Below, in pieces: positions 11,220 through 19,952 of a stretch of DNA of 64,000 bases. This stretch comes from Lachnospiraceae bacterium (GTDB lineage Bacteria; Bacillota; Clostridia; Lachnospirales; Lachnospiraceae): assembly GCA_029053015.1 (NCBI GenBank), contig JAIDHX010000034.1, forward strand, positions 124,001-188,000, given 5' to 3'. A program made the translations under genes and the position numbers. The notes under the pieces are model-generated. The model saw only the letters and a program-made list of their open reading frames with translations. It did no database searches and was not told where the DNA came from. Position 1 is the first letter of the stretch. The number at the start of each line of letters is the position of its first letter.

Positions 11220-11249
11220 AAATTGCTTTGTTATGACGGTGAGGATGTT

Positions 11250-12419
11250 ATGGCAGAACAAAAACGTGATTACTATGAAGTGTTAGGCGTGGATAAAAAT
11301 GCAGACGATGCGGCTTTGAAAAAGGCATATCGTGTTTTGGCCAAGAAATATCATCCGGATATGAATCCCGGGGATGCAGAGGCTGAGGCAAAGTTTAAGG
11401 AAGCATCGGAGGCATATGCTATTTTGAGTGATCCGGAAAAAAGGCGTCAGTATGACCAGTTCGGCCATGCAGCCTTTGACGGAGCAGGAGGAGGAGCCGG
11501 CGGCTTCGACTTCAACGGTATGGATTTCAGCGATATATTTGGTGATATATTCGGTGATTTCTTCGGCGGGCGCAGAACGAGCGGCAGGGGTACCGGCCCG
11601 ATGAAGGGGGCAAATCTGCGCACCAGTCTGCGAATCACTTTTGAGGAAGCCATTTTCGGATGCGAGAAGGAAATCGAGCTGACAGTAAAGGAAACCTGTA
11701 AGACCTGTAACGGAAGCGGCGCGAAGCCGGGGACCAGTCCTGAAAGCTGCAGCAGATGCGGCGGTAAGGGACAGGTGGTATTTACCCAGCAGTCCTTCTT
11801 CGGAACAGTTCGGAATGTGCAGGCATGTCCCGACTGTCAGGGAACAGGAAAGATTATCAAGGAAAAATGTCCGGAGTGCCGCGGCGAGGGCTTTGTGCCG
11901 ATGCGGAAGCGTTATATGGTGGATATTCCGGCAGGCATCGACAATGGGCAGTACACAAGGCTGCCCGGGTTGGGTGAGCCCGGAATCAACGGCGGACCGC
12001 GTGGCGATGTCCGTGTGGAAGTGATAGTGGGACGCCACCCGATTTTCCAGCGGCAGGATTTCAATATTTATTCCACAGTGCCGATGTCCTTTGCGATAGC
12101 GGCCTTGGGGGGTGAAGTTGTGATAGATACGGTGGATGGCAAGGTAGTTTACGACGTGAAGCCGGGTACCCAGACAGATACCAAGGTGCGTTTGAAAGGA
12201 AAAGGCGTTCCTACACCGCGCAACAAGGATGTGAGGGGCGACCACTATGTTACCTTGGTGGTACAGGTTCCGGATAAGCTGTCACACGAGGCGAAGGAAC
12301 TTTTGAAGCAGTTTGACGCGGAGAGCGGCGATACGCTGAATGCCGCCAAGCGGGTTTCTCAAAACGATCCGACAGGCAATGACGGCGGTGGAAAAAAGAA
12401 GAAAAAAATATGGAAGTAA
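11250..12419 (+). CDS. dnaJ: Molecular chaperone DnaJ (Hsp40)
   Basis: 389 residues from the ATG at 11250 (GGTGAGG upstream; protein starts [14 protein letters not shown]). The J domain carries the HPD tripeptide in YHPDMNPGD near residue 35, followed by a Gly/Phe-rich linker (about 75-125), four CxxCxGxG zinc-binding repeats ([32 protein letters not shown]) and the two C-terminal beta domains. The tail ends in a run of lysines. It delivers substrates to DnaK and stimulates its ATPase. It is the last gene of the heat-shock operon, 102 bases after dnaK. Confidence 0.97.
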   Translation: MAEQKRDYYEVLGVDKNADDAALKKAYRVLAKKYHPDMNPGDAEAEAKFKEASEAYAILSDPEKRRQYDQFGHAAFDGAGGGAGGFDFNGMDFSDIFGDIFGDFFGGRRTSGRGTGPMKGANLRTSLRITFEEAIFGCEKEIELTVKETCKTCNGSGAKPGTSPESCSRCGGKGQVVFTQQSFFGTVRNVQACPDCQGTGKIIKEKCPECRGEGFVPMRKRYMVDIPAGIDNGQYTRLPGLGEPGINGGPRGDVRVEVIVGRHPIFQRQDFNIYSTVPMSFAIAALGGEVVIDTVDGKVVYDVKPGTQTDTKVRLKGKGVPTPRNKDVRGDHYVTLVVQVPDKLSHEAKELLKQFDAESGDTLNAAKRVSQNDPTGNDGGGKKKKKIWK

Positions 12420-12423
12420 AGGA

Positions 12424-12473
12424 AAAGGGTGTTCCGAAAGCCATGAGAGGGATTTTGGAACACCCTTTCTTTT
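12424..12473 (+). terminator. Terminator of the hrcA-grpE-dnaK-dnaJ operon
   Basis: AAAGGGTGTTCC at 12424-12435 pairs perfectly with GGAACACCCTTT at 12457-12468, followed by CTTTT. The T tract runs directly into the first base of the structured element that starts at 12471. Confidence 0.85.
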
Positions 12474-12700
12474 GCGCCTTAACAGACCGTTGTAAAACTT
12501 CCCTTTGCCGGTTTCGAATTGTGTATACTGTGTATTCCATAAGCAGACCCTTGATTACCGTCGGTACTTAGCGAGGTATTTTCGAGCTTAGTACCGCTAC
12601 GGTAATCTTGGAGCGAAAGCGTGTCTGCGTTGGAATACACAGTATGCACAATGACAACTGCATAGCTTCTATGTTTCTCAACCGCCTGTTAAGACGCAAA
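12471..12700 (+). ncRNA. Large structured element, copy 1 (candidate novel RNA or fold-back repeat)
   Basis: A 230-base nested fold. Outer stem: 12471-12485 with 12686-12700, 14 of 15 pairs. Next a 5' segment containing CCCTTTGCCG (12501-12510), opposite a segment with a small CATAG-CTT-CTATG hairpin. Then a 22-base-pair helix, 12518-12539 with 12631-12652, with one mismatch. Then GCAGAC (12543-12548) with GTCTGC (12623-12628), GATTACCG (12553-12560) with CGGTAATC (12600-12607), and GGTACTTAGC (12563-12572) with GCTTAGTACC (12586-12595). GAGCGAAAGCG (12611-12621) gives a small GAAA-tetraloop hairpin. The same layout with other helix sequences occurs at 38240-38433. It fills the gap between the dnaJ terminator and the next promoter. 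I see no credible protein in it and cannot name the family. Confidence 0.65.
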
Positions 12701-12722
12701 AAGCAAAGCAAAAAATTTGATG

Positions 12723-12751
12723 CTGACGGAAACCTTTTCATCGTATATAAT
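12723..12751 (+). promoter_or_regulatory. Promoter for the AIM24-family gene
   Basis: CTGACG at 12723-12728 and a perfect TATAAT at 12746-12751, 17 bases apart, beginning 22 bases after the end of the structured element. Confidence 0.6.
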
Positions 12752-12807
12752 ATAAGGAGTGATTACAATATGCCGTATAATACGGCAGAATGGAGGAGGA
12801 GAAGAAT

Positions 12808-13488
12808 ATGAGGTATCAAATTATTGGAAATACCATGCCGGCGGTGCAGGTGCAGTTTGACGCGGCGGGCGAGTCCATGTATACGCAGTCAGGAGGTATG
12901 GCGTGGATGAGCGACGGCATTACCATGACGTCCAACATGCGGGGCGGCGTAGGAAAGAGTATAGGCAGGATGTTTGCCGGAGAGTCGCTTTTTATGGCTA
13001 ACTACACGGCGCAGATGCCGGGTGCATACATAGCTTTTGCGTCAACGGTTGCAGGCGAGGTTATGCCGGTTGACGTTGGAGCGTGCGGCGGTCTTATCTG
13101 TCAGAAAGGCGCATTTTTGTGCGCACAGCAGGGCGTGGATCTTAGTGTAACCTTTACAAAGCGTTTCACGGCAGGTCTGTTTGGCGGCGAGGGTTTTATT
13201 CTGCAGCAGCTTACCGGACAGGGCATGGCTTTTCTGGAAATCGACGGTGACAGGGTAGAGCGCGTCCTTGCACCCGGAGAAGTGCTTAAGGTGGACACGG
13301 GCAATGTGGTTGCCTTTGAGAGAACGGTTTCTTATGAAATTGAAATGGTAAAGGGACTGGGCAATATATTCTTTGGCGGAGAAGGTCTGTTTTTGACAAA
13401 GCTGGTTGGCCCCGGGCGCATCATTTTACAGACACAGAATTTCAACGAGTTTGCAGGCCGGATTTTGGGTATGGCGCCGAGACGGTAA
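12808..13488 (+). CDS. AIM24 / TIGR00266 family protein
   Basis: 226 residues from the ATG at 12808, preceded by GGAGGAG; an in-frame ATG at 12790 has no such site. The protein is all-beta with glycine-rich turns: GESMYTQSGGMAWMSDG near residue 23, GKSIGRMFAGES, and the repeated FGGEGFILQQLTGQG and FGGEGLFLTKLVGPG blocks that define the AIM24/TIGR00266 family. The family is widespread, but its bacterial role is not established; the yeast member affects mitochondrial membrane organisation. It is 92 bases upstream of prmA and may share its transcript. Confidence 0.9.
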   Translation: MRYQIIGNTMPAVQVQFDAAGESMYTQSGGMAWMSDGITMTSNMRGGVGKSIGRMFAGESLFMANYTAQMPGAYIAFASTVAGEVMPVDVGACGGLICQKGAFLCAQQGVDLSVTFTKRFTAGLFGGEGFILQQLTGQGMAFLEIDGDRVERVLAPGEVLKVDTGNVVAFERTVSYEIEMVKGLGNIFFGGEGLFLTKLVGPGRIILQTQNFNEFAGRILGMAPRR

Positions 13489-13580
13489 TTACAACAGCAG
13501 AAGCCGCCTGATTGACAGAAAAAAAGGAAGCGGCTACAATAGACAGAGTATGAAAAGCAGAAGGAGAGGCGGATATCACG

Positions 13581-14570
13581 ATGAAGTGGCTACAGCTTAG
13601 GATAAAGACGATCACCGATGCAGAGGATATCATTATCAGCAGTTTGTATGATATAGGTCTGGAGGGCGCACAGATAGAGGATCATGTGCCTCTGTCCGCA
13701 TGGGAAAAAGAGCAGATGTTTGTGGATATTATGCCCGAGATGCAGGAGGACGACGGCATCGCGTATCTGAGTTTTTTCGTGGAGGAAAATGAGGACGGGA
13801 GCCTGCAGGTAAATGGTGAAACTGCGGACAGGGAAACACTTCTTGCCAATGTGGAGGAGGTGCTTTCTGATATTCGTCTCTTTGCTGAAATCGGAGAAGG
13901 CACCGTGACGGTGGGAGAAACCGATGACATCGACTGGATTAACAACTGGAAACAATATTTTCATCAGTTTTATATAGATGACATTCTGGTAATTCCTTCA
14001 TGGGAGGAAGCGGAGCCTGCGGCAGAGCAGAAAATGGTACTGCATATTGACCCGGGCACTGCTTTTGGAACCGGCATGCACGAAACTACGCAGTTGTGCA
14101 TCAGACAGCTTAAGAAGTATGTGACGGAGGATACCGTGCTGCTGGATGTGGGAACCGGAAGCGGCATCCTGTCCATTCTGGCGCTTAAGTTTGGAGCGAA
14201 AAAAGCAGTAGGAACGGATTTGGATCCCTGTGCGGTGGAGGCGGTCAGGCAGAACTGCGAAAGCAACGGCATTGACAAAGAGAAGTTCCATATGCTGACG
14301 GGAAACATTATCACGGAAAAAGCGGTACAGGACGAAGTGGGATACGGCTGTTATGATATTGTTGTGGCCAATATCCTTGCAGATGTGCTGGTGCCGCTCA
14401 CACCTGTGATTGTCAATCAGATGAAGGCGGGTGGCATTTATATCACATCCGGCATCATCGACGACAAGGAAGAGGTTGTGGTGGAAGCGGTTAAAAAAGC
14501 GGGACTTGAAGTACTCGAAATCAATTATCAGGGAGAATGGGTCAGCGTTACGGCGCGCAAGCCGGCATAG
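13581..14570 (+). CDS. prmA: Ribosomal protein L11 methyltransferase
   Basis: 329 residues. The N-terminal substrate-recognition domain (MKWLQLRIKTITDAEDII) is followed by the SAM-binding methyltransferase domain with DPGTAFGTGMHETT near residue 155, LLDVGTGSGILSI (motif I) and VVANILADVL, the PrmA signature. It trimethylates lysines and the N-terminus of ribosomal protein L11 in the cytoplasm. The next gene, rsmE, starts ten bases after the stop, matching the prmA-rsmE pairing common in Firmicutes. Confidence 0.95.
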   Translation: MKWLQLRIKTITDAEDIIISSLYDIGLEGAQIEDHVPLSAWEKEQMFVDIMPEMQEDDGIAYLSFFVEENEDGSLQVNGETADRETLLANVEEVLSDIRLFAEIGEGTVTVGETDDIDWINNWKQYFHQFYIDDILVIPSWEEAEPAAEQKMVLHIDPGTAFGTGMHETTQLCIRQLKKYVTEDTVLLDVGTGSGILSILALKFGAKKAVGTDLDPCAVEAVRQNCESNGIDKEKFHMLTGNIITEKAVQDEVGYGCYDIVVANILADVLVPLTPVIVNQMKAGGIYITSGIIDDKEEVVVEAVKKAGLEVLEINYQGEWVSVTARKPA

Positions 14571-14580
14571 AGGACAAAAT

Positions 14581-15321
14581 ATGCATCAGTTTTTTGTAGA
14601 AGCCTCCCAGATACATGACAAAACTGTCATAATAGAGGGGAGCGACGTCAATCACATAAAGAATGTGCTTCGCATGAAAATCGGAGAGGAGCTTTCCGTC
14701 AGCAATGGCGAGGACGGCAGGGAATATCGCTGCGGCATTGTCCGCATAGAAGAGGAGAGGGTGGTTTGCGAGCTCCGCTTTGTCAAAGAGGACGGCGTTG
14801 AACTTCCGTCACGGGTATATTTGTTTCAGGGGCTGCCGAAGGCGGATAAGATGGAACTGATTATCCAGAAGTCGGTGGAGCTTGGCGTGTACGAAGTGAT
14901 TCCGGTCGAAACGGGGCGCTCCGTGGTAAAGCTGGATGCGAAAAAGGCGGCGCAGAAGACGGCAAGGTGGCAGTCCATTGCGGAAGCGGCGGCAAAACAG
15001 AGCAAACGCCGCATTGTCCCCAAGGTAGCGGCGCCGATGAGTTTTGAGCAGGCGCTTTCCCTTGCGGCAGCAATGGACGTAAAGCTGATTCCCTATGAGC
15101 TTGCCGAGGGAATGGAGAGCACAAAGCAGATTTTTTCAAATCTCGGGGAAGGGAAGGACATTGCCATTTTTATCGGACCGGAGGGCGGTTTTGAGGAAAA
15201 AGAAATTGCCAGGGCGAAGGAATACGGCATACAGCCAATTACGCTGGGAAAGCGTATTTTAAGGACGGAGACGGCAGGTTTTACCGTGATGGCATGGATT
15301 ATGTATCAGTTGGAAAAATAA
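14581..15321 (+). CDS. rsmE: 16S rRNA (uracil1498-N3)-methyltransferase
   Basis: 246 residues from ATG 14581, with AGAGGA upstream; the longer in-frame extension to 14431 overlaps prmA and is unlike the family. An N-terminal PUA-like domain (about 1-70) precedes a SPOUT methyltransferase domain. Characteristic segments are LFQGLPKADKMELIIQKSVELGV, FIGPEGGFEEKEI and LGKRILRTETAGF, the SAM-binding trefoil knot. It methylates N3 of U1498 in the 30S decoding region. Confidence 0.95.
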   Translation: MHQFFVEASQIHDKTVIIEGSDVNHIKNVLRMKIGEELSVSNGEDGREYRCGIVRIEEERVVCELRFVKEDGVELPSRVYLFQGLPKADKMELIIQKSVELGVYEVIPVETGRSVVKLDAKKAAQKTARWQSIAEAAAKQSKRRIVPKVAAPMSFEQALSLAAAMDVKLIPYELAEGMESTKQIFSNLGEGKDIAIFIGPEGGFEEKEIARAKEYGIQPITLGKRILRTETAGFTVMAWIMYQLEK

Positions 15322-15363
15322 GCGCATATATTGTTTATAGATAGAAGAAAAAGGAGAAACACG

Positions 15364-16527
15364 ATGGAAGTGTATTTGGATAACTCTGCAACGACGCGGG
15401 TTTTTCCCGAGGTGGCAGAGTTAGTGACGCAGATCATGTGCGAAGATTACGGCAATCCTTCCAGTCTGCACTTAAAAGGGGTACAGGCGGAGCGTCATAT
15501 AAGAAATGCCAAGGATACGATTTCCAGACTGCTGAAGGCGGATGAGCAGGAGATTTGTTTTACCTCCGGCGGGACGGAAGCCGACAATCTGGCCCTGATA
15601 GGCTGCGCGATGGCAAACTATCGTGCAGGCAGGCATCTGATTACGACCCAGATAGAGCATCCGGCGGTTTTGCAGCCCATGCATTATCTGGAGGATCAGG
15701 GCTTTTCCGTGACTTATCTGCCAGTGGACAAAAGGGGCATGGTTTCCTTGAGCGAACTGAGAAGAGCCATGAGGCAGGATACGATTCTGGTATCCATCAT
15801 GCACACCAACAATGAAATCGGCACAGTGCAGCCAATTGCGGAGGCGGGAGAACTGATTAAGAGCATCAATCCCAACACGCTTTTTCATGTGGATGCGGTG
15901 CAGGGCTTCGGCAAATACCGGATATATCCAAGGCGAATGGGCATCGATTTGTTGTCGGTCAGCGGGCATAAGATACATGCGCCTAAGGGAACGGGATTTT
16001 TGTATGTGGGAAGAAAGGTCAAGATTCACAATATTATTTACGGCGGCGGGCAGCAAAAAAATCTGCGCTCCGGCACGGAGAATGTAGCCGGTATTGCAGG
16101 AATGGCAAAAGCGGCAAAAATGCTGTATGCAGATTTGGATAGGGATACGGAAAAGCTGTATGCGCTGAAAGCGTATTTTACAGAAGAGCTTAGAAAAATC
16201 GGCAATATACAGATAAACGGATTTACAGGCGGAGAGGGCGCACCGCATATTGTGAGTGCGACAGTGCGGGGAGTCCGCAGCGAGGTGCTGCTCCATGCGC
16301 TGGAGGATAAGGGCATTTACGTCTCGGCGGGCAGCGCATGTTCCTCCAATAAGCCGCATACAGGTGCTTCCGCAACGCTTAAAGGAATCGGACTGGATAA
16401 GGAGCTGGCGGATTCTACCATCCGTTTCAGCATGTCGGTTTTTACAACAAAGGAAGAATTGGACTATACATTACAAGTAATGTATGATATCATTCCTTTA
16501 TTGCGCAAATATACAAGAAATGCATAA
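15364..16527 (+). CDS. Cysteine desulfurase (NifS/IscS family)
   Basis: 387 residues from ATG 15364, preceded by AAGGAG. The protein starts MEVYLDNSATTRVFPEV, the family's N-terminus. SVSGHKIHAPKG contains Lys203 for the PLP Schiff base, and SAGSACSS contains Cys326, the residue that carries the persulfide. The short active-site region places it in class I of the family. It takes sulfur from cysteine. Its position 36 bases before thiI indicates that it supplies ThiI for 4-thiouridine in tRNA, as the NifZ-ThiI pair does in Bacillus; a role in Fe-S assembly is not excluded. Confidence 0.93.
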   Translation: MEVYLDNSATTRVFPEVAELVTQIMCEDYGNPSSLHLKGVQAERHIRNAKDTISRLLKADEQEICFTSGGTEADNLALIGCAMANYRAGRHLITTQIEHPAVLQPMHYLEDQGFSVTYLPVDKRGMVSLSELRRAMRQDTILVSIMHTNNEIGTVQPIAEAGELIKSINPNTLFHVDAVQGFGKYRIYPRRMGIDLLSVSGHKIHAPKGTGFLYVGRKVKIHNIIYGGGQQKNLRSGTENVAGIAGMAKAAKMLYADLDRDTEKLYALKAYFTEELRKIGNIQINGFTGGEGAPHIVSATVRGVRSEVLLHALEDKGIYVSAGSACSSNKPHTGASATLKGIGLDKELADSTIRFSMSVFTTKEELDYTLQVMYDIIPLLRKYTRNA

Positions 16528-16563
16528 GAAAGCGCCGGGGACGGCTGATTGGAAAGGTGAAAC

Positions 16564-17748
16564 ATGTTTAAGGCTTTTTTGATAAAGTATGCCGAAATCG
16601 GCGTAAAAGGAAAGAACAGACATTTATTTGAAGAGGCGCTGGCAGGACAGATAAAGTATGCCTTAAAAAAGTGCGAAGGTGAATTTCAGGTGCGCAGGAC
16701 GCAGGGACGAATCTATGTGGATGCGCTGACGGAATTTGATTTTGAAGAGACGGTTACGCACTTGCAGAGGGTGTTCGGCATATCGGGAATCTGCCCTGTG
16801 GTTTATGTGGAGGACGAAGGCTTTGAGAAGCTCTGCCGCGATGTGAACGATTACATTGATAAGGTTTATCCTGATAAAAATAAGACTTTTAAGGTACAGG
16901 CCAGAAGGGCGCGGAAGAACTATCCCAAGGATTCCATGACAATCAATGCGGATGTCGGTGAGGCGGTTTTGGAGGCATATCCTTCCATGCATGTCGATGT
17001 GCATAAGCCGGACATTCTGCTGAATATAGAAATCAGAGAAAAAATTTATATCTATTCCGAAACCATTCCGGGACCGGGAGGGATGCCTGTGGGCACGGGC
17101 GGCAAAGCAATGCTGCTTTTGTCCGGCGGCATTGACTCTCCGGTTGCCGGTTACATGATAGCAAAGCGCGGTGTCAAAATAGATGCGGTATATTTCAATG
17201 CGCCGCCCTACACCAGTGAGCGGGCAAAACAGAAGGTAATCGATTTGGCAAAAATCGTGTCCCGCTATGCGGGGCCGGTTTACCTGCATATCATCAACTT
17301 TACGGATATCCAGTTGTATATTTATGAAAAATGCCCCCACGAGGAGCTTACGATTATTATGCGGCGCTATATGATGCGCATCGCAGAACGCATCGCACAG
17401 GAGACGGAGTGTCTGGGACTGATAACAGGGGAGAGCATCGGGCAGGTGGCTTCCCAGACCATGTACAGTCTGGCGGCGACCAATGAGGTGTGCACCATGC
17501 CGGTTTACCGTCCCCTGATTGGCTTTGACAAGCAGGAGATTGTACAAGTATCTGAGAAAATAGGAACCTACGAGACCTCCATACTGCCTTATGAGGATTG
17601 CTGTACCATATTTGTGGCGAAGCATCCTGTGACAAAGCCCAATTTGAACATAATCCGCCGGCATGAGGAAAACCTTGTCGAAAAGATTGACGAGCTTGTA
17701 GAGACTGCGTTAAAGACGGACGAGCTGCTCATCGTGAGCGACGACTGA
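16564..17748 (+). CDS. thiI: tRNA 4-thiouridine synthetase ThiI (without rhodanese domain)
   Basis: 394 residues with an N-terminal ferredoxin-like and THUMP RNA-binding region (about 1-165) and a PP-loop adenylating domain with SGGIDS at residues 187-192. The protein ends at about 394, so the C-terminal rhodanese domain of E. coli ThiI is absent; this short form is normal in Firmicutes and takes sulfur directly from a partner desulfurase, which here is the gene just upstream. It makes s4U at position 8 of tRNAs. Confidence 0.95.
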   Translation: MFKAFLIKYAEIGVKGKNRHLFEEALAGQIKYALKKCEGEFQVRRTQGRIYVDALTEFDFEETVTHLQRVFGISGICPVVYVEDEGFEKLCRDVNDYIDKVYPDKNKTFKVQARRARKNYPKDSMTINADVGEAVLEAYPSMHVDVHKPDILLNIEIREKIYIYSETIPGPGGMPVGTGGKAMLLLSGGIDSPVAGYMIAKRGVKIDAVYFNAPPYTSERAKQKVIDLAKIVSRYAGPVYLHIINFTDIQLYIYEKCPHEELTIIMRRYMMRIAERIAQETECLGLITGESIGQVASQTMYSLAATNEVCTMPVYRPLIGFDKQEIVQVSEKIGTYETSILPYEDCCTIFVAKHPVTKPNLNIIRRHEENLVEKIDELVETALKTDELLIVSDD

Positions 17749-17777
17749 CGGCAGGGGTTTATCTTTATGACTGCCGG

Positions 17778-17814
17778 CAAAAAAAGAACACCGTGGGAAA
17801 TCCCGGGTGTTCTA
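17778..17814 (-). terminator. Terminator of the HPr-like gene
   Basis: AGAACACC at 17785-17792 pairs with GGTGTTCT at 17806-17813, with further pairs inside. The run of seven A at 17779-17785 becomes a U tract on the - strand, so it serves the HPr-like gene; on the + strand it may also slow read-through from thiI. Confidence 0.75.
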
Positions 17815-17841
17815 TGTCTGTCCGTATCTTAGCGGTGCTGA

Positions 17842-18072
17842 TTAGATTAAGTAAGGCTTTAAGGATGCCAGTACTTCGTCAATGTTTTCTTCTGCATGGA
17901 CGTTCAGGTCGATGGGCTTGGATAAATCCAAACTGAAGATGCCCATGATGGACTTTGCATCGATTACGTATCTGCCGGATACGAGGTCAAAATCATAATC
18001 GAATTTTGTGATATCATTAACAAAAGATTTTACTTTGTCAATGGAGTTTAAAGAAATCTGAACTGTTTTCAT
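17842..18072 (-). CDS. HPr-like protein lacking the phosphorylatable histidine
   Basis: 76 residues with the length and alternating pattern of the HPr fold: VQISLNSIDKVKSFVNDI where HPr has its GLHARPA loop, then YVIDAKSIMGIFSLDLS, which aligns with the HPr NAKSILGVLSLDL region around Ser46, and a closing helix. The active-site His15 is replaced (the loop reads LNSIDKV), so it cannot be a PTS phosphocarrier. AAGGAGG precedes the ATG. It has its own promoter and terminator, lying alone on the - strand between thiI and mtaB. A regulatory or decoy role related to Crh is possible but is inference. The true HPr is at 58757. Confidence 0.8.
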   Translation of the reverse strand: MKTVQISLNSIDKVKSFVNDITKFDYDFDLVSGRYVIDAKSIMGIFSLDLSKPIDLNVHAEENIDEVLASLKPYLI

Positions 18073-18112
18073 TTATCATTACCTCCTTGGATGTGTCATA
18101 CCTTCAGCTTTC

Positions 18113-18141
18113 ATATTAAGGGGTTCAGGATTAAAAGTCAA
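18113..18141 (-). promoter_or_regulatory. Promoter of the HPr-like gene
   Basis: Read on the - strand: TTGACT (18136-18141) and TAATAT (18113-18118) with 17 bases between. Confidence 0.65.
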
Positions 18142-18174
18142 TGATAAAACACAACAAAAATGGAAAGGAATAAC

Positions 18175-19560
18175 ATGAAAAGTGTAGCATTACATAACCT
18201 GGGCTGCAAGGTGAATGCTTATGAGATGGACGTTATGCAACAAATGTTACAAGAAAAGGGTTATGTTATTGTACCATTTGATGAAATTGCGGACATTTAT
18301 ATTGTAAATACCTGTACGGTTACCAATATCGCGGACAGAAAGAGCAGGCAGATGCTGCATCAGGCGAAAGCCAGAAACCCGGAGGCGGTGGTAGTTGCTG
18401 TTGGCTGCTATGTGCAGACGGATACACAGAAGCTGCTGCGGGATGCCGGTGTGGATTTGGCGATCGGCAATAATAAAAAAGGCGAAATGGTTGTGCTTCT
18501 TGAGCGTTTCTTAGAAGAGCGCGATGCAGGACAGGTTTCCGAAGCCACAAAAAGCCGGGGCATTATCGACGTCAACGCAGACTGTGAATATGAGGAAATG
18601 ACGCTTGTGCGCACCGCGGAGCATACAAGGGCATACATCAAGATACAGGACGGCTGCAACCAGTTTTGCACCTACTGCATCATTCCTTTTGCCAGAGGAC
18701 GTGTCCGCAGCCGCCGTCTTGAGGATATCAAGGAGGAAGTGGAAGGGCTGGCAAAGGCGGGCTATCAGGAGATTGTCCTGACGGGGATTCACATCAGTTC
18801 CTACGGAATCGACTTTGATGACGAAGACTGGAAGGAAGGAAAAAGCCGGAAACAAAACGGAAAAACGGAATATGGAGGCAGCCCGAAGCTGGCAGCGCTT
18901 TTGGAGCATATCCATGGCATCGACGGTATAGAGCGCATTCGTCTCGGTTCGCTGGAGCCGAGAATTGTGACGGAGGAGTTTGTGGACAGGCTGCGGGCTC
19001 TTCCCAAAATCTGCCCGCATTTTCATCTGTCTCTGCAGAGCGGCTGTGATGAAACCTTAAAACGGATGAATAGACATTACACCACAGGTGAATACTTAAA
19101 ATGTGTAGAGCTTTTGTGCGCCGCATATGTCCATCCTGCCATCACAACAGATGTTATCACAGGCTTCCCCGGGGAAACGGAGGAGGAATTTGAAGCTACC
19201 TATGCCTTTTTGGAGAAACTGGGGCTGTTTGAAATGCATGTGTTCAAATATTCTGAGCGAAAGGGAACGCGTGCCGCCGACTTTCCGGGAAAGGTGCCAA
19301 ACGGTGTCCGCGCAGAGCGCAGCGGCAGACTGCTTGCATTAACAAAACGGCAGTCAAGGGAATTCAGGACCGCATACATAGGGCAGGAGGCGGAGGTGCT
19401 GTTTGAGGATGTCAAGGAAATCGGCGGCAGACAATATCAGGTCGGACATACCGGACAATATATCCGCGTCGCAAAATGTACAGAAGAGGAGCTCTCAAAC
19501 CGCATTATAAGGGGGAGAATCACGGGATTTTTAAATGACGAGCTTATGCTGATGGAATAG
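18175..19560 (+). CDS. mtaB: tRNA t6A37 methylthiotransferase MtaB
   Basis: 461 residues from ATG 18175, with GGAAAGGA upstream; an ATG at 18160 in frame lacks a site. Domains in order: UPF0004 (about 1-125, with Cys in LGCKVNAYE, NTCTVTN and VGCYVQ binding one Fe-S cluster), radical SAM with C161xxxC165xxC168, and a C-terminal TRAM domain (about 395-455). It adds a methylthio group to N6-threonylcarbamoyladenosine at position 37 of tRNAs reading ANN codons. It belongs to the MtaB rather than MiaB or RimO group by the NLGCKVNAYE start. It begins a long run of RNA-metabolism genes. Confidence 0.93.
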   Translation: MKSVALHNLGCKVNAYEMDVMQQMLQEKGYVIVPFDEIADIYIVNTCTVTNIADRKSRQMLHQAKARNPEAVVVAVGCYVQTDTQKLLRDAGVDLAIGNNKKGEMVVLLERFLEERDAGQVSEATKSRGIIDVNADCEYEEMTLVRTAEHTRAYIKIQDGCNQFCTYCIIPFARGRVRSRRLEDIKEEVEGLAKAGYQEIVLTGIHISSYGIDFDDEDWKEGKSRKQNGKTEYGGSPKLAALLEHIHGIDGIERIRLGSLEPRIVTEEFVDRLRALPKICPHFHLSLQSGCDETLKRMNRHYTTGEYLKCVELLCAAYVHPAITTDVITGFPGETEEEFEATYAFLEKLGLFEMHVFKYSERKGTRAADFPGKVPNGVRAERSGRLLALTKRQSREFRTAYIGQEAEVLFEDVKEIGGRQYQVGHTGQYIRVAKCTEEELSNRIIRGRITGFLNDELMLME

Positions 19561-19654
19561 CGGCTTGAATTTTAGAAAAATATGGGGTAAGATAAGAATG
19601 TGTGTGACAAAACAGACTGTTTTTGCACACGAATTGTACATATCATGGAAAGGC

Positions 19655-19930
19655 ATGGCGATCAGTATGCAGGATTTGGGGAATACACAATATTTTAAAG
19701 TGGCGGAGCCGGAAACTACCGGAGTGAAGGTAGTGCTGTCCACGGTTTATGAGGCGCTGACGGAAAAGGGTTACAATCCGGTAAATCAGATTGTGGGATA
19801 TATTATGAGCGGCGACCCGACGTACATCACAAGCCATAAGAGTGCGAGAAGCCTGATTATGAAGGTGGAGCGGGACGAGCTGGTGGAAGAACTTCTGACG
19901 GAGTACATCAAGAACAGCCATTGGAAGTAG
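19655..19930 (+). CDS. ireB: IreB family regulatory phosphoprotein (UPF0297)
   Basis: About 91 residues. The core [28 protein letters not shown] is the UPF0297/IreB signature, followed by an [14 protein letters not shown] helix. In Enterococcus faecalis IreB is phosphorylated on threonines near the N-terminus by the kinase IreK and affects cephalosporin tolerance. The start is uncertain: GGAAAGG at about 19646-19652 is close to ATG 19655 and rather far from ATG 19667. The order ireB-ruvX-DUF1292 is the same as yrzL-yrrK-yrzB in Bacillus. Confidence 0.9.
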   Translation: MAISMQDLGNTQYFKVAEPETTGVKVVLSTVYEALTEKGYNPVNQIVGYIMSGDPTYITSHKSARSLIMKVERDELVEELLTEYIKNSHWK

Positions 19931-19952
19931 GCTGCGGCAGAGGAGAAGATAC

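Noticed and set aside
12608..12811. 67-codon + frame starting inside the structured element
   Set aside because: It runs over the conserved GAAA hairpin, a 22-base-pair helix arm and the next gene's promoter. No ribosome binding site; the bases are explained by structure.
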